A stretch of 64,000 bases of DNA from Rugamonas rubra (lineage in GTDB: Bacteria; Pseudomonadota; Gammaproteobacteria; Burkholderiales; Burkholderiaceae_D). Position numbers and translations under genes: made by a program. The stretch lies in assembly GCF_900114705.1 (NCBI RefSeq), contig NZ_FOTW01000008.1, positions 1-64,000 of the forward strand. The letters run 5' to 3'. The notes under the pieces are model-generated. The model was given only the letters and a program-made list of their open reading frames with translations. It did no database searches and was not told where the DNA came from. Of the stretch, positions 44,694 through 55,103 are shown piece by piece; the stretch's first letter is position 1, and the number at the start of each line of letters is the position of its first letter.

Positions 44694-46526
44694 ATGTACA
44701 CCCAATTTTTCCATCTGAAACAAGCGCCGTTCTCCATCGCCCCCGATCCCCGCTACCTGTTCATGAGCGAGCGCCACCGCGAGGCGCTGGCCCACCTGCT
44801 GTATGGCGTCGGCGGTGGCGGCGGCTTTGTGCTGCTGACCGGCGAGATCGGCGCCGGCAAGACCACGGTGTGCCGCTGCTTCATGGAGCAGATCCCGGAC
44901 AACTGCAAGCTCGGCTATATCTTCAACCCCAAGCTGTCGGTCGAGGAGCTGCTGCTGTCGGTGTGCGACGAGTTCCGCATCGAGCTGGCGCCGCACGGCG
45001 CCGGCGCGGTCAGCGTCAAGACCTATGTCGACGCCATCAACCGCTACCTGCTGGCCAGCCACGCCCAGGCCTGCAACAACGTGCTGATCATCGACGAGGC
45101 GCAGAACCTGTCGGCCGACGTGCTCGAACAGCTGCGCCTGTTGACCAATTTGGAGACCAGCGAGCGCAAGCTGCTGCAGATCATCTTGATCGGCCAACCC
45201 GAGCTGCGCACCATGCTGGCCCGGCCCGAGCTGGAACAACTGGCGCAGCGGATCATCGCGCGCTACCACCTGGGTTCGCTGTCGATCGCCGAGACCGGTA
45301 GTTACGTCGAGCACCGGCTGGCCGTGGCCGGCGCCGGCGCGACCTCGGCGGCGCCCTTGCCGCGCCGGCTGATGCCGTTGCTGCACCAACTGAGCAAGGG
45401 CGTGCCGCGCCGCATCAACCTGCTGTGCGACCGCGCCTTGCTCGGCGCCTACGTGGAGAACCAGCCGCAGGTGACGCGCGCCATCCTGCGCAAGGCGGCG
45501 GCCGAGGTGTTCGCCGGCGAGCGCGCCGTCAAGGCGCTGCGCCGCTACTGGCCCTATGTGGCCGGCGGCGTGCTGGCCGGCGCGCTGATCAGCGGCGCGG
45601 CGGCCTGGCATTTGCTGCCGGCATCGCCGGCGGCGCCGGCGGCGCCGGCGGCGACGGACGGCAGGGCGGCCGCGGCCAAGCCGGCCGCAGCCGTTGGCGC
45701 CGGCGCTGGCGCGGCAGCCACGGCCGGCGCCGCCGGCTCGGTCGCCGGTTCGGCCAATGGTGCCGCCGGCGGGATCGTCGGCAGCGCCGGGTTGCGCAAC
45801 GGCGCCGCTGGAACCGGCGCGGTCGGCGGCACCGGTTTGGCCAATGGCGCCGCCGGCGGCGCCGCTTCGACGGCGACTCCTGGCGTCGGTGCTGGCGTTG
45901 CCGCCGCCACCGCGGGCGCGGCTGCGGCGGACAGCGAGGCCGTCATGCGCCAGCTGGCCGCGCTGTGGGGGCTGACGCTGCCGGACGGCGAGCCTTGCCA
46001 GCTGGCGGCAAAGATGAATTTGCGCTGCCTGCAGGGCAAGGCCACGCTGGCCGAGTTGCGCCGTTTGGACCGTCCCGCGCTGCTGGTGTTGAACGACAAT
46101 CCCGCCGCGCCGCAGTACGCGCTGTTGATCGGCCTGGGCGACAAGGCGGCGACGCTGAGCGTGGCCGGCCGGCAGCAGAACATCGCGCTGGCGGCCCTGG
46201 AACAGCGCTACGCCGGCGAGTACGCCACCTTCTGGCGCGCGCCGCGCGGCTGGCGCGAGCAGGTCGGCGGCGGCGACCACGGCGCCGACGTCGATTGGCT
46301 GGCGCGCCGTCTGGCCCAGTTGTACGGCGTGAAGAAGCCGCTCGAGGGCCAGCCGCTGGACGCGGCGCTGCAACTGCGTCTGCGCGAGTTCCAGCAGGCC
46401 CAGCAACTCAAGGCGGACGGCGTGGCCGGTCCGAAAACTTTCATCCGGCTCAACCAGCTGGGCGGCGTGGCCGAGCCGCGTTTGCTGGTCAGCGCCAGCG
46501 CGGCCGACGTCGTGGCGGGGAAATAA
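44694..46526 (+). CDS. ExeA/GspA-like AAA ATPase with C-terminal peptidoglycan-binding domain
   Basis: The 610-residue protein resembles ExeA, the ATPase that helps the type II secretin assemble through the cell wall. It starts with MYTQFFHLKQAPFSIAPDPRYLFMS. Walker A GEIGAGKTT is at 50-58 and Walker B VLIIDE at 130-135. A membrane segment (about 286-305) precedes a long Ala/Gly/Thr low-complexity stretch (about 308-415). The C-terminal region ends in a peptidoglycan-binding domain, LQLRLREFQQAQQLKADGVAGPKTFIRLN. It lies one base before gspB. No other type II secretion genes are in the window. Confidence 0.92.
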   Translation: MYTQFFHLKQAPFSIAPDPRYLFMSERHREALAHLLYGVGGGGGFVLLTGEIGAGKTTVCRCFMEQIPDNCKLGYIFNPKLSVEELLLSVCDEFRIELAPHGAGAVSVKTYVDAINRYLLASHAQACNNVLIIDEAQNLSADVLEQLRLLTNLETSERKLLQIILIGQPELRTMLARPELEQLAQRIIARYHLGSLSIAETGSYVEHRLAVAGAGATSAAPLPRRLMPLLHQLSKGVPRRINLLCDRALLGAYVENQPQVTRAILRKAAAEVFAGERAVKALRRYWPYVAGGVLAGALISGAAAWHLLPASPAAPAAPAATDGRAAAAKPAAAVGAGAGAAATAGAAGSVAGSANGAAGGIVGSAGLRNGAAGTGAVGGTGLANGAAGGAASTATPGVGAGVAAATAGAAAADSEAVMRQLAALWGLTLPDGEPCQLAAKMNLRCLQGKATLAELRRLDRPALLVLNDNPAAPQYALLIGLGDKAATLSVAGRQQNIALAALEQRYAGEYATFWRAPRGWREQVGGGDHGADVDWLARRLAQLYGVKKPLEGQPLDAALQLRLREFQQAQQLKADGVAGPKTFIRLNQLGGVAEPRLLVSASAADVVAGK

Positions 46527-46527
46527 T

Positions 46528-47358
46528 ATGTCGTATATCTTGGAAGCACTCAAGAAGTCCCAGGCCGAGCGCCAGCTGGGCGCCTTGCCGACGATCCACG
46601 CGCCCAGTCTGCACGGCGAGGTGGCGGCCGCGCCCGGCGCGGCGTGGAAGAAGCCGCTGCCGTTGGCCGTGGTGGCGATGGCGGCGGTCATCGTCGCGCT
46701 GCTGGCGCTGGTGTGGCGCCAACCGGCAACGACAGCGGCGCCGGTCGGGGCCACCTCGTCCGCAACGCCTGCCGTTGCCGGCGCGGTGGGCGCGCCCGCC
46801 GCCACCGCCGCCGCCGCATCCATTGCGCCCGCCGTTGCCGAGCACGCCGGGCTTGCCGCACCCGCCACGGCGGTCGCGCCGAACCCGGGCTTGGCCGCGT
46901 CCGCGCCGGCCCCGGCGCTGGCGGTGCCGAGCGCTGCGGCGCAGCCGGTCGCCATGCCGCCGCCGGCCATCGAAGCGGTCGAGACGCTCAAGCCGCTCAA
47001 GACCGCTGCGGCGCCGGCCTCGACCGAGCGCCCTGAGCCGGCACGCAAGCCGGCGCCACTGGCCGCCGCCGCCGACGGCGCGCACGCGCAGCCGAGCCCG
47101 CCCGCCGCCGCGCCGGCCGCGCCGGACGACGCCGCGCCCAGCGTGCGCGAGTTGCCCGAACCCATACAGCGGGCGATTCCACCGATCGCCGTGGGCGGCT
47201 ACATCTACTCGAAGAACCCGGCCGACCGCCTGCTGCTGATCGACAAGGTGCTGCGCCACGAGGGCGAGGAGGTGGCCGCCGGCCTGGTGTTGGAAAAGCT
47301 GCTGCCCAAGGCCGCCGTGTTCAACTACAAGGGCTTTCGCTACCGCGTGCCGTACTAG
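46528..47358 (+). CDS. gspB: GspB-type general secretion pathway protein
   Basis: A 276-residue inner-membrane protein starting MSYILEALKKSQAERQLGALP, the conserved GspB N-terminus. A membrane helix at about residues 44-62 is followed by an Ala/Pro-rich linker to about residue 200. The C-terminal GspB domain has IQRAIPPIAVGGYIYSKNPADRLLLIDKVLRHEGEE in outline and FNYKGFRYRVPY at the end. It forms a complex with ExeA/GspA to anchor the secretin to peptidoglycan. It starts one base after the ExeA-like gene. Confidence 0.93.
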   Translation: MSYILEALKKSQAERQLGALPTIHAPSLHGEVAAAPGAAWKKPLPLAVVAMAAVIVALLALVWRQPATTAAPVGATSSATPAVAGAVGAPAATAAAASIAPAVAEHAGLAAPATAVAPNPGLAASAPAPALAVPSAAAQPVAMPPPAIEAVETLKPLKTAAAPASTERPEPARKPAPLAAAADGAHAQPSPPAAAPAAPDDAAPSVRELPEPIQRAIPPIAVGGYIYSKNPADRLLLIDKVLRHEGEEVAAGLVLEKLLPKAAVFNYKGFRYRVPY

Positions 47359-47466
47359 CCGGCGGCGGCCGGCGCCTGCACAGCGGGCTGGCGAAATGAA
47401 ACGGTCATCAAACCGTCATGTATAAATGTTATCTTCCATGCATTGTCAATTTGCCTGGGAAGATAC

Positions 47467-48909
47467 ATGAAACACTTGAGACTGTTGCCGCTGCTGATCG
47501 CCGCCGCCTACTACACGCCACACGCCCACGCGGTCGAGCTGATCGCCGTCGGCAGCCTGAGCAGCCTTGGCTTCGACTTGTCGAGCGGCACCGGCGGCGC
47601 CCTGGAAAACGGCGCCGCCGGCAACCTGCTGGGCGGCCTGGGTTCGGGCCTGGCCTACGCCGGCAACAACACCTTCCTGGCGACGCCGGATCGCGGCCCC
47701 AACGCCAGCGTCTACAACCCGTTGATCGACAACACCACCTCCTACATCCCGCGTGTCCAGACCCTGAGCCTGGGCCTGAGCGCCAACACCAGCGGCAAGG
47801 GCCTGGCCTTCAATCTGACGCCGACGCTGAACGCCACCACCTTGCTGTACAGCCCGACGGCTCTGGTCTACGGCAACGGCTCGGCCGGCACCGGCGCCGG
47901 CCTCACGCTCGGCGCCGGCACGCCCAAGCTGAACGACGCCGGCCACTACTACTTCAGCGGCCGCTCGGACAACTTCGACGCCGGCAAGTCCAGCGCCAAC
48001 CCGAACAACGGCCGCCTCGATCCGGAGGCGGTGCGCGTGTCGAAGGACGGCAAGAGCATCTTCGTGTCCGACGAGTACGGTCCCTACGTCTACCAGTTCG
48101 ACCGCGCCAGCGGCCAGCGCATCAACAGCTTCGCGCTGCCGGCCAGCCTGACGGCGGCCAAGCCGAACGCCAACGGCGACGCCGAGATCGCCGGCAACGC
48201 CAGCGGCCGCGTGGCCAACAAGGGCATGGAGGGCCTGGCCATCACGCCGGACGGCAAGACCCTGGTCGGCATCATGCAGGCCAACCTGGCGCAGGACGCC
48301 AAGGGCACCGTGCGCATCGTCACCATCGACATCGCCACCAAGGCCACCCACGAGTACGCCTACCAGCTCAGCACGGGCAGCGGCGTCAGCGAGATCGTCG
48401 CGCTGAACGACCACCAGTTCCTGGTCGACGAGCGCGACGGCAAGGGCCTGGGCGACGGCTCCAAGGCGGTCGCCAAGCAGTTGTTCATGATCGACCTGAA
48501 CGGCGCCAGCAGCGTCGACGGCGTGGCCAAGCTGAACGCCGCCAGCCCGTCGGTCAGCAAGTCGCTGTTCCTCGACCTGGTGCCGCTGCTCAAGGCCAAC
48601 GGCTACGCCGCCAACCAGATCCCGGCCAAGATCGAGGGCCTGGCCTTCGGCGCCGACGTCACCATCAACGGCGTGCTGAACCACACGCTGTACGTGGCCA
48701 ACGACAACGACTTCTCGGCCGAGGCCGGCGACAACAAGTTCTTCGTCTTCGGCGTGACCGACGCCGACCTGGCCAAGGCCGGCGCCAGCTACGTGCCGCA
48801 GTCCATCTCGGCGGTGCCGGAGGCGAGCAGCTACGCCATGTTCCTGGCCGGCCTGTGCATGATCGGCCTGACCGTGCGGCGCCAGCGCAGCGAGATCTTC
48901 AAGGCCTGA
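47467..48909 (+). CDS. Esterase-like/phytase-like beta-propeller protein with PEP-CTERM anchor
   Basis: The 480-residue exported protein has a signal peptide (to about HAHAVEL, residue 24). Most of it matches the esterase-like activity of phytase family (PF13449): GSGLAYAGNNTFLATPDRGPN, LDPEAVRVSKDGKSIFVSDEYGPYVYQFD (in outline) and NKGMEGLAITPDGKTLVG. The C-terminus is VPEASSYAMFLAGLCMIGLTVRRQR, a PEP-CTERM variant with helix and basic end. The ATG at 47467 follows GGGAAGA and is preferred to an upstream ATG at 47443. The enzyme activity of this family is poorly defined. Confidence 0.88.
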   Translation: MKHLRLLPLLIAAAYYTPHAHAVELIAVGSLSSLGFDLSSGTGGALENGAAGNLLGGLGSGLAYAGNNTFLATPDRGPNASVYNPLIDNTTSYIPRVQTLSLGLSANTSGKGLAFNLTPTLNATTLLYSPTALVYGNGSAGTGAGLTLGAGTPKLNDAGHYYFSGRSDNFDAGKSSANPNNGRLDPEAVRVSKDGKSIFVSDEYGPYVYQFDRASGQRINSFALPASLTAAKPNANGDAEIAGNASGRVANKGMEGLAITPDGKTLVGIMQANLAQDAKGTVRIVTIDIATKATHEYAYQLSTGSGVSEIVALNDHQFLVDERDGKGLGDGSKAVAKQLFMIDLNGASSVDGVAKLNAASPSVSKSLFLDLVPLLKANGYAANQIPAKIEGLAFGADVTINGVLNHTLYVANDNDFSAEAGDNKFFVFGVTDADLAKAGASYVPQSISAVPEASSYAMFLAGLCMIGLTVRRQRSEIFKA

Positions 48910-49002
48910 ATGGCCGAGAGTCTTCCCCGGCGCCGGGCCGGGGGGGGGGGCTGGGCTTGCTGCGTATAATGGCGGCAACATCATCCAGCAGAGGGTAGGG
49001 CA

Positions 49003-49545
49003 ATGCAAGAAGAGTCAGCGGCGCGGGCGCGCCATGTGGTCGGCGTGGTCGGCCGCTCCGGCAGCGGCAAGACGACGCTGCTGGAGATCGTCGTCGGCCG
49101 TCTGGCGGCGCGCGGCCTGAAGGTCAACGTCATCAAGCACAGCCACCACGACGTCGAGCTCGAGCCGCCGCAAAAGGACAGCGCGCGGCTGCGCCTGGCC
49201 GGCGCGGCCGAGGTGATGATCGCCTCGCCGTTCCGCTTCGCCGTCATCCACGAGTTGCGCGGCGCCGAGCAGCCGAGCCTGGAGCAGCAACTGGCCCGTC
49301 TGGCGCCGGCCGACCTGACCCTGGTCGAGGGCTTCAAGTCCTACGCCTTCGACAAGCTGGAGGTCTACCGCGCCCTCGGCCAGGCGCCGCTGTACCCGGA
49401 CGACCCGAACATCGTCGCGGTGGCCTCCAACCAGCCCCGGCCGTTTGATCTGCGCGACGGCGTCGCCTGGCTCGACCTGAACGCGCCGCAGGCCGTGCTG
49501 GACTGGCTGTTGGCCCGTCTGGCCACGCCGGCGCTGCCGAAATAA
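49003..49545 (+). CDS. mobB: Molybdopterin-guanine dinucleotide biosynthesis protein MobB
   Basis: The 180-residue GTPase-like adaptor has Walker [10 protein letters not shown] (17-25), [25 protein letters not shown] and [20 protein letters not shown], all diagnostic. MobB assists MobA in attaching GMP to molybdopterin. No other molybdenum-cofactor genes lie next to it. The start follows GAGGGTAGGGCA. A tract of eleven G's lies about 50 bases upstream (48940-48950). Confidence 0.95.
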   Translation: MQEESAARARHVVGVVGRSGSGKTTLLEIVVGRLAARGLKVNVIKHSHHDVELEPPQKDSARLRLAGAAEVMIASPFRFAVIHELRGAEQPSLEQQLARLAPADLTLVEGFKSYAFDKLEVYRALGQAPLYPDDPNIVAVASNQPRPFDLRDGVAWLDLNAPQAVLDWLLARLATPALPK

Positions 49546-49624
49546 TTGGCAGGGCGGCCTAAAGCTTTGCCGAAATCGTCCGTAAACAGGGGATAGGCAT
49601 TCTTGTCCTGTACTGGAGAACCAC

Positions 49625-49825
49625 ATGGACGTATCGGGTATTGCTCAGCTGTCGACCAGCATCGCCGACACCGGCACCAAGCAGGCGGTCGGCGTCGCCG
49701 TGTTGAAGAAGGCGCAGGACATTCAGGCGTCCAGCGCCGCCGCCCTGATCGAGGCGATTCCGCCGGTTCCGGCCTCGCCGAACCTGCCTTCGCACCTGGG
49801 CAGCAGGATCAACACCACGGCCTGA
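49625..49825 (+). CDS. YjfB-family putative motility protein
   Basis: A 66-residue protein with the YjfB pattern: MDVSGIAQLSTSIADTGTKQAVGVAVLKKAQDIQASSAAALIEAIP (in outline). YjfB homologues are often placed among flagellar or motility genes, but direct functional data are lacking. GGAG lies nine bases upstream of the ATG. It is a single gene here, with no motility genes adjacent. Confidence 0.85.
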   Translation: MDVSGIAQLSTSIADTGTKQAVGVAVLKKAQDIQASSAAALIEAIPPVPASPNLPSHLGSRINTTA

Positions 49826-52237
<2,412 letters not shown>

Positions 52238-52333
52238 GTAGCCGCATACGACGCAGATGACGGCCCGCGGCGGGCGGCTTGCCGCCTTGCCCGTCCGGGC
52301 CAGCCGACCGCTTTATCAACCAAAGAGAAAACA

Positions 52334-52804
52334 ATGATGAAAACGATCTTAGGTTTGCACCAGCAGTTGTCCCGTTTCGACGCCACCCTGAGCGACTGGG
52401 GCGGCTCCATGCTCAGCCTGGTGCTGCGCTTCTACGTCGGCTCGCAGTTCTTCCGCGCCGGCATGCTCAAGCTGGGCGACTGGGGCGGCACGCTGGCCCT
52501 GTTCCGCGACGAGTACAAGGTGCCCCTGTTGTCGCCCGAGCTGGCCGCCTACGTCGGCGTGGCCGGCGAGCTGGCGTTTCCGCTGTTGTTGTTCGTCGGC
52601 CTGCTGTCGCGCCCGGCCGCGCTGGGCCTGTTCGCCGTCAACCTGATGGCCGTCGTTTCCTACCCGCAGCTGTTCAGCTTCGACTGCCCGGCGGCGATCA
52701 ACGACCATTTCTATTGGGGGGGGATGTTGTTGGTGTTGCTGGCCTTCGGCCCGGGCCGCTTCTCGCTCGACGCGGTGATCGAGAACCAGCGCGCCGGACG
52801 CTGA
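52334..52804 (+). CDS. DoxX-family membrane protein of the bufferin operon
   Basis: A 156-residue inner-membrane protein with about four helices and DoxX patterns: LVLRFYVGSQFFRAGMLKL, ELAAYVGVAGELAFPLLLFVGLLSRPAAL (in outline) and NDHFYWGGMLLVLL. DoxX genes often close bufferin-type operons, where their role is not established; a redox or membrane function is guessed. It begins 97 bases after the fused maturase gene. AAAGAGA precedes the two-ATG start. Confidence 0.88.
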   Translation: MMKTILGLHQQLSRFDATLSDWGGSMLSLVLRFYVGSQFFRAGMLKLGDWGGTLALFRDEYKVPLLSPELAAYVGVAGELAFPLLLFVGLLSRPAALGLFAVNLMAVVSYPQLFSFDCPAAINDHFYWGGMLLVLLAFGPGRFSLDAVIENQRAGR

Positions 52805-52847
52805 GCGGGCGGCGCCGCGCGGCGCCGCCCGCCGCCGGCGCCCCGGC

Positions 52848-53135
52848 TCAGCGGAAGGCGCGCAGCACGCGCGCTTCGCCGTCGGCCTCGTGGTGCAGCG
52901 CGCAGGCCGCGTCGGTGGCCTGGATCATGCGGTCGAGTTGCTCGTCCTCGAAGCGGGCCAGCTCCTCGGTGGCCGCCTGCAGCGCCTGGGCCAGTTTGGC
53001 CCTGGCGTTCTGGTACAGCGCGGTGTGGTACTGGTCGGTGTTCTTCAGCAGCTCCTCGGCGTTTTCGATCACCTGGCGCAGATCGCCGATCAAGCGTTCC
53101 TGGCTTTGCATATTGGGTTGCTGAGGGCCGTCCAT
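52848..53135 (-). CDS. DUF883 (ElaB/YqjD)-like protein lacking the membrane anchor
   Basis: A 95-residue helical protein starting at ATG 53135 after GGGGAA. QERLIGDLRQVIENAEELLKNTDQYHTALYQNARAKLAQALQAA (in outline) resembles the soluble helical part of the ElaB/YqjD ribosome-associated membrane proteins. Those proteins end in a transmembrane helix; here the C-terminus is HHEADGEARVLRAFR with no hydrophobic segment. It would not be inserted in the membrane. A shortened or divergent family member is likely. Confidence 0.75.
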   Translation of the reverse strand: MDGPQQPNMQSQERLIGDLRQVIENAEELLKNTDQYHTALYQNARAKLAQALQAATEELARFEDEQLDRMIQATDAACALHHEADGEARVLRAFR

Positions 53136-53277
53136 GGCGTTCCCCTGTGACTGGTTGAAAAGAAGCGCGCGGCCCAAGGCCCACTATAGCGACGGCCAAA
53201 TCGGGGCGGTTTGCGTGCGCTCAAGCGCGCTGGCTCCTTTCAGCTTAGTTCTATATTGCCCAAATGCAAGAGCAAAA

Positions 53278-53496
53278 TCAAGCGGCGTCGACGCTGATTT
53301 TGACGTCGCCCACGCTGACCTGCTGGCCGGCGCGGATCTTCGCCGTCTTGCGCAACTCCTTCTTGCCGTCGACCTTGACCACGCCGCTGGCCACCATGAC
53401 CTTGCCGGCGCCGCCGCTGTCGCACAGTCCGACCAGCTTCAACAACTGGTTCAACTCGACAAATTCCCCGCTCAACTCGAAACTGACTTTCTGCAT
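53278..53496 (-). CDS. S4-domain RNA-binding protein, YbcJ-like
   Basis: A 72-residue protein composed of one S4 domain: VELNQLLKLVGLCDSGGAGKVMVASGVVKVDGKKELRKTAKIRAGQQV (in outline). YbcJ is a small RNA-binding protein of this fold, with a proposed role in translation or ribosome metabolism. GAGG precedes the ATG at 53496. A longer in-frame version (to 53559) has no ribosome site. Confidence 0.9.
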   Translation of the reverse strand: MQKVSFELSGEFVELNQLLKLVGLCDSGGAGKVMVASGVVKVDGKKELRKTAKIRAGQQVSVGDVKISVDAA

Positions 53497-53675
53497 TTTA
53501 TCCTCTGTTGCATTGATGTGTAATGTGGCTTGCCACCACTCCGGCAAGTGTAGCGGCATTCCGACAGGCGTATAGTTTACTCGATCCCCGATGTCGCTTT
53601 GGCATTGCTATAAGGAAAATCAATTGCTAAGCTGAAATTGCTACTTGTGGCAGCACTCGTTCGCGAGAGGTCATC

Positions 53676-54836
53676 ATGAAAACGTTCCGCTACTACCTCC
53701 ACCCCGGCGCCCTCGGCTTGGCGCTCGCCTCCACGGCGGCCCTGGCGGCCGATCCGTTCAGCGCCACAGCGGCATCGGCGACGGCCGACAATCGCTTCCG
53801 CCCCTACCAAGCCTGGCAGTACCAGACTGGCGGCGCCACCCAGCACGCCGGCGCGCTGTTCTCGGCGATGGACCGTGCGGCGGGCCTGATCGAGCTGGCG
53901 CAGCCGGGCCGCAGCCTGAGCCTGGCGGCCGATGGCAGCGCCGTCGCCTTCGCCCGGCGCGACGCGCGCGGCACCGTGGTCGGCTTCGGCGCCGGCGGCA
54001 TGAGCGGCAAGTTCTTCGGGCTGGAGGCGTCCGGCCTGGCGCCGCTGGAGCTGGCCGGCGGCGGCAAGTTCAACGCGCCCTACTATGCGATGGTCAACGA
54101 CGCCAGCCACGCCGGCGTCAGCTTCGCCACCAGCGGCGGCGGCCGCCTGCGCGTCGGCGCCTTGTCGGCCAGCAGCCCGCGCGCCGATCCGCTCGGCCTG
54201 CTCGTCGGCGAGCACGGCAAGCGCTTCCTCAGCAGCGCCGAATTCGAACAGAAGATGGGGCGGGCGGTGGGCATCGTCAGCTTCGGCATGTTGCGCGAGA
54301 GCGGCTCGCTGCTGGGCAGCCAGCAGACCCAGGCGCTGGCGCTGAAGACCAGTCCGACCACGGTGTTCACCTCCTTGTCGGTGGGCTACGCGCTGTCGCC
54401 CAACAGCTCGCTGGTGGCGATGGCCTCGTCCGGCCGCACGGCCGGCTTCGGCGGCGCGGACAGCCTGATCGGGCAGGTGACCAGCGTGCGCACGGTGGCC
54501 TACAGCGTGGGCTGGTCGCGCACCCAGCTGTGGCACCGCTCGGATCGCCTGGGCTTGACGCTGTCGGTGCCGGCCATGGTGCGCGACAGTACGCTGCAAC
54601 TGGGCGGCCAGCTGGCGCCGACCGGCCGCGCCGCGCTGGGCTATGACAGCCGCACGCTGAACCTGCGGCCGACGGCGGTCGAGCGCGACCTGGAACTGAG
54701 CTATGCCCGCGTGCTGGGCTACCAGGGCAGGCAGGGCAAGCTGACCGGCGCGTTGATGCTGCGCGTCAACCCCGGCCACGACGCCACGGCGCGCCCGGAC
54801 CTGCTGATCGGCGTGCGCTACTCCTTCGGCTTCTGA
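53676..54836 (+). CDS. Exported protein of unknown function, probable outer-membrane barrel C-terminus
   Basis: The 386-residue protein has a signal peptide (to TAALAADP, residue 24-26). The remainder is Gly/Ala/Ser-rich with alternating hydrophobic strands, and it ends VRYSFGF with a C-terminal Phe, as in outer-membrane beta-barrels. Its second half resembles the barrel region attached to exported S8 peptidases (FGGADSLIGQVTSVRTVAYSVG), but no protease domain is present. Perhaps it is a stand-alone barrel or a remnant. A GAGAGG sequence precedes the ATG. Repeats flank its 3' end. Confidence 0.72.
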   Translation: MKTFRYYLHPGALGLALASTAALAADPFSATAASATADNRFRPYQAWQYQTGGATQHAGALFSAMDRAAGLIELAQPGRSLSLAADGSAVAFARRDARGTVVGFGAGGMSGKFFGLEASGLAPLELAGGGKFNAPYYAMVNDASHAGVSFATSGGGRLRVGALSASSPRADPLGLLVGEHGKRFLSSAEFEQKMGRAVGIVSFGMLRESGSLLGSQQTQALALKTSPTTVFTSLSVGYALSPNSSLVAMASSGRTAGFGGADSLIGQVTSVRTVAYSVGWSRTQLWHRSDRLGLTLSVPAMVRDSTLQLGGQLAPTGRAALGYDSRTLNLRPTAVERDLELSYARVLGYQGRQGKLTGALMLRVNPGHDATARPDLLIGVRYSFGF

Positions 54837-54889
54837 GGCTATCACTACCTACTCCGGCAGCCCGAAACGCCACGGGGCTCAGCATAGGC

Positions 54890-55064
54890 GGGGTCAGTGC
54901 CGACATTCGGACACAGGCTCAGCATTACACATAGGCGGGGTCAGTGCCGACATTCGGACACAGGCTCAGCATTACACAGCCTCGGTGGCATGAGCAATGG
55001 TTGAGGTTGTGTCCGAATGTCGGCACTGACCCCCGGGTCGTGTCCGAATGTCGGCACTGACCCC
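54890..55064. repeat. Four-copy cluster of the GTGCCGACATTCGGACAC repeat
   Basis: Copies of a 25-base element lie at 54890-54914 and 54937-54961 (plus orientation) and at 55009-55033 and 55040-55064 (reverse). The two plus copies share an extra 20-base tail (AGGCTCAGCATTACACA), and the two reverse copies share a CGGGTC tail, so each pair is a tandem duplication. Two more copies lie at 26282-26377. The region fills the gap between the convergent barrel-protein and fumC genes. Confidence 0.9.
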
Positions 55065-55103
55065 CGGGTCGGCGTCCCGACTATCCGTGGGCCGGTGCAG
55101 CGG

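Noticed and set aside
43998-47165. A 1055-residue open frame on the minus strand opposite the ExeA/GspB genes
   Set aside because: It is antisense to two recognised genes and consists of low-complexity Gly/Arg/Ala sequence produced by GC-rich codons; no domain or ribosome site supports it.
52805-52832. 28-bp perfect GC palindrome after the DoxX gene as a terminator
   Set aside because: It has no T-tract on either side and is all G/C; it may act as a hairpin, but I cannot support it as a terminator.
54890-55064. CRISPR-like array of 25-base repeats
   Set aside because: Only four copies in two opposite orientations, irregular spacers, copies elsewhere in the window and no cas genes; it is a dispersed intergenic repeat.
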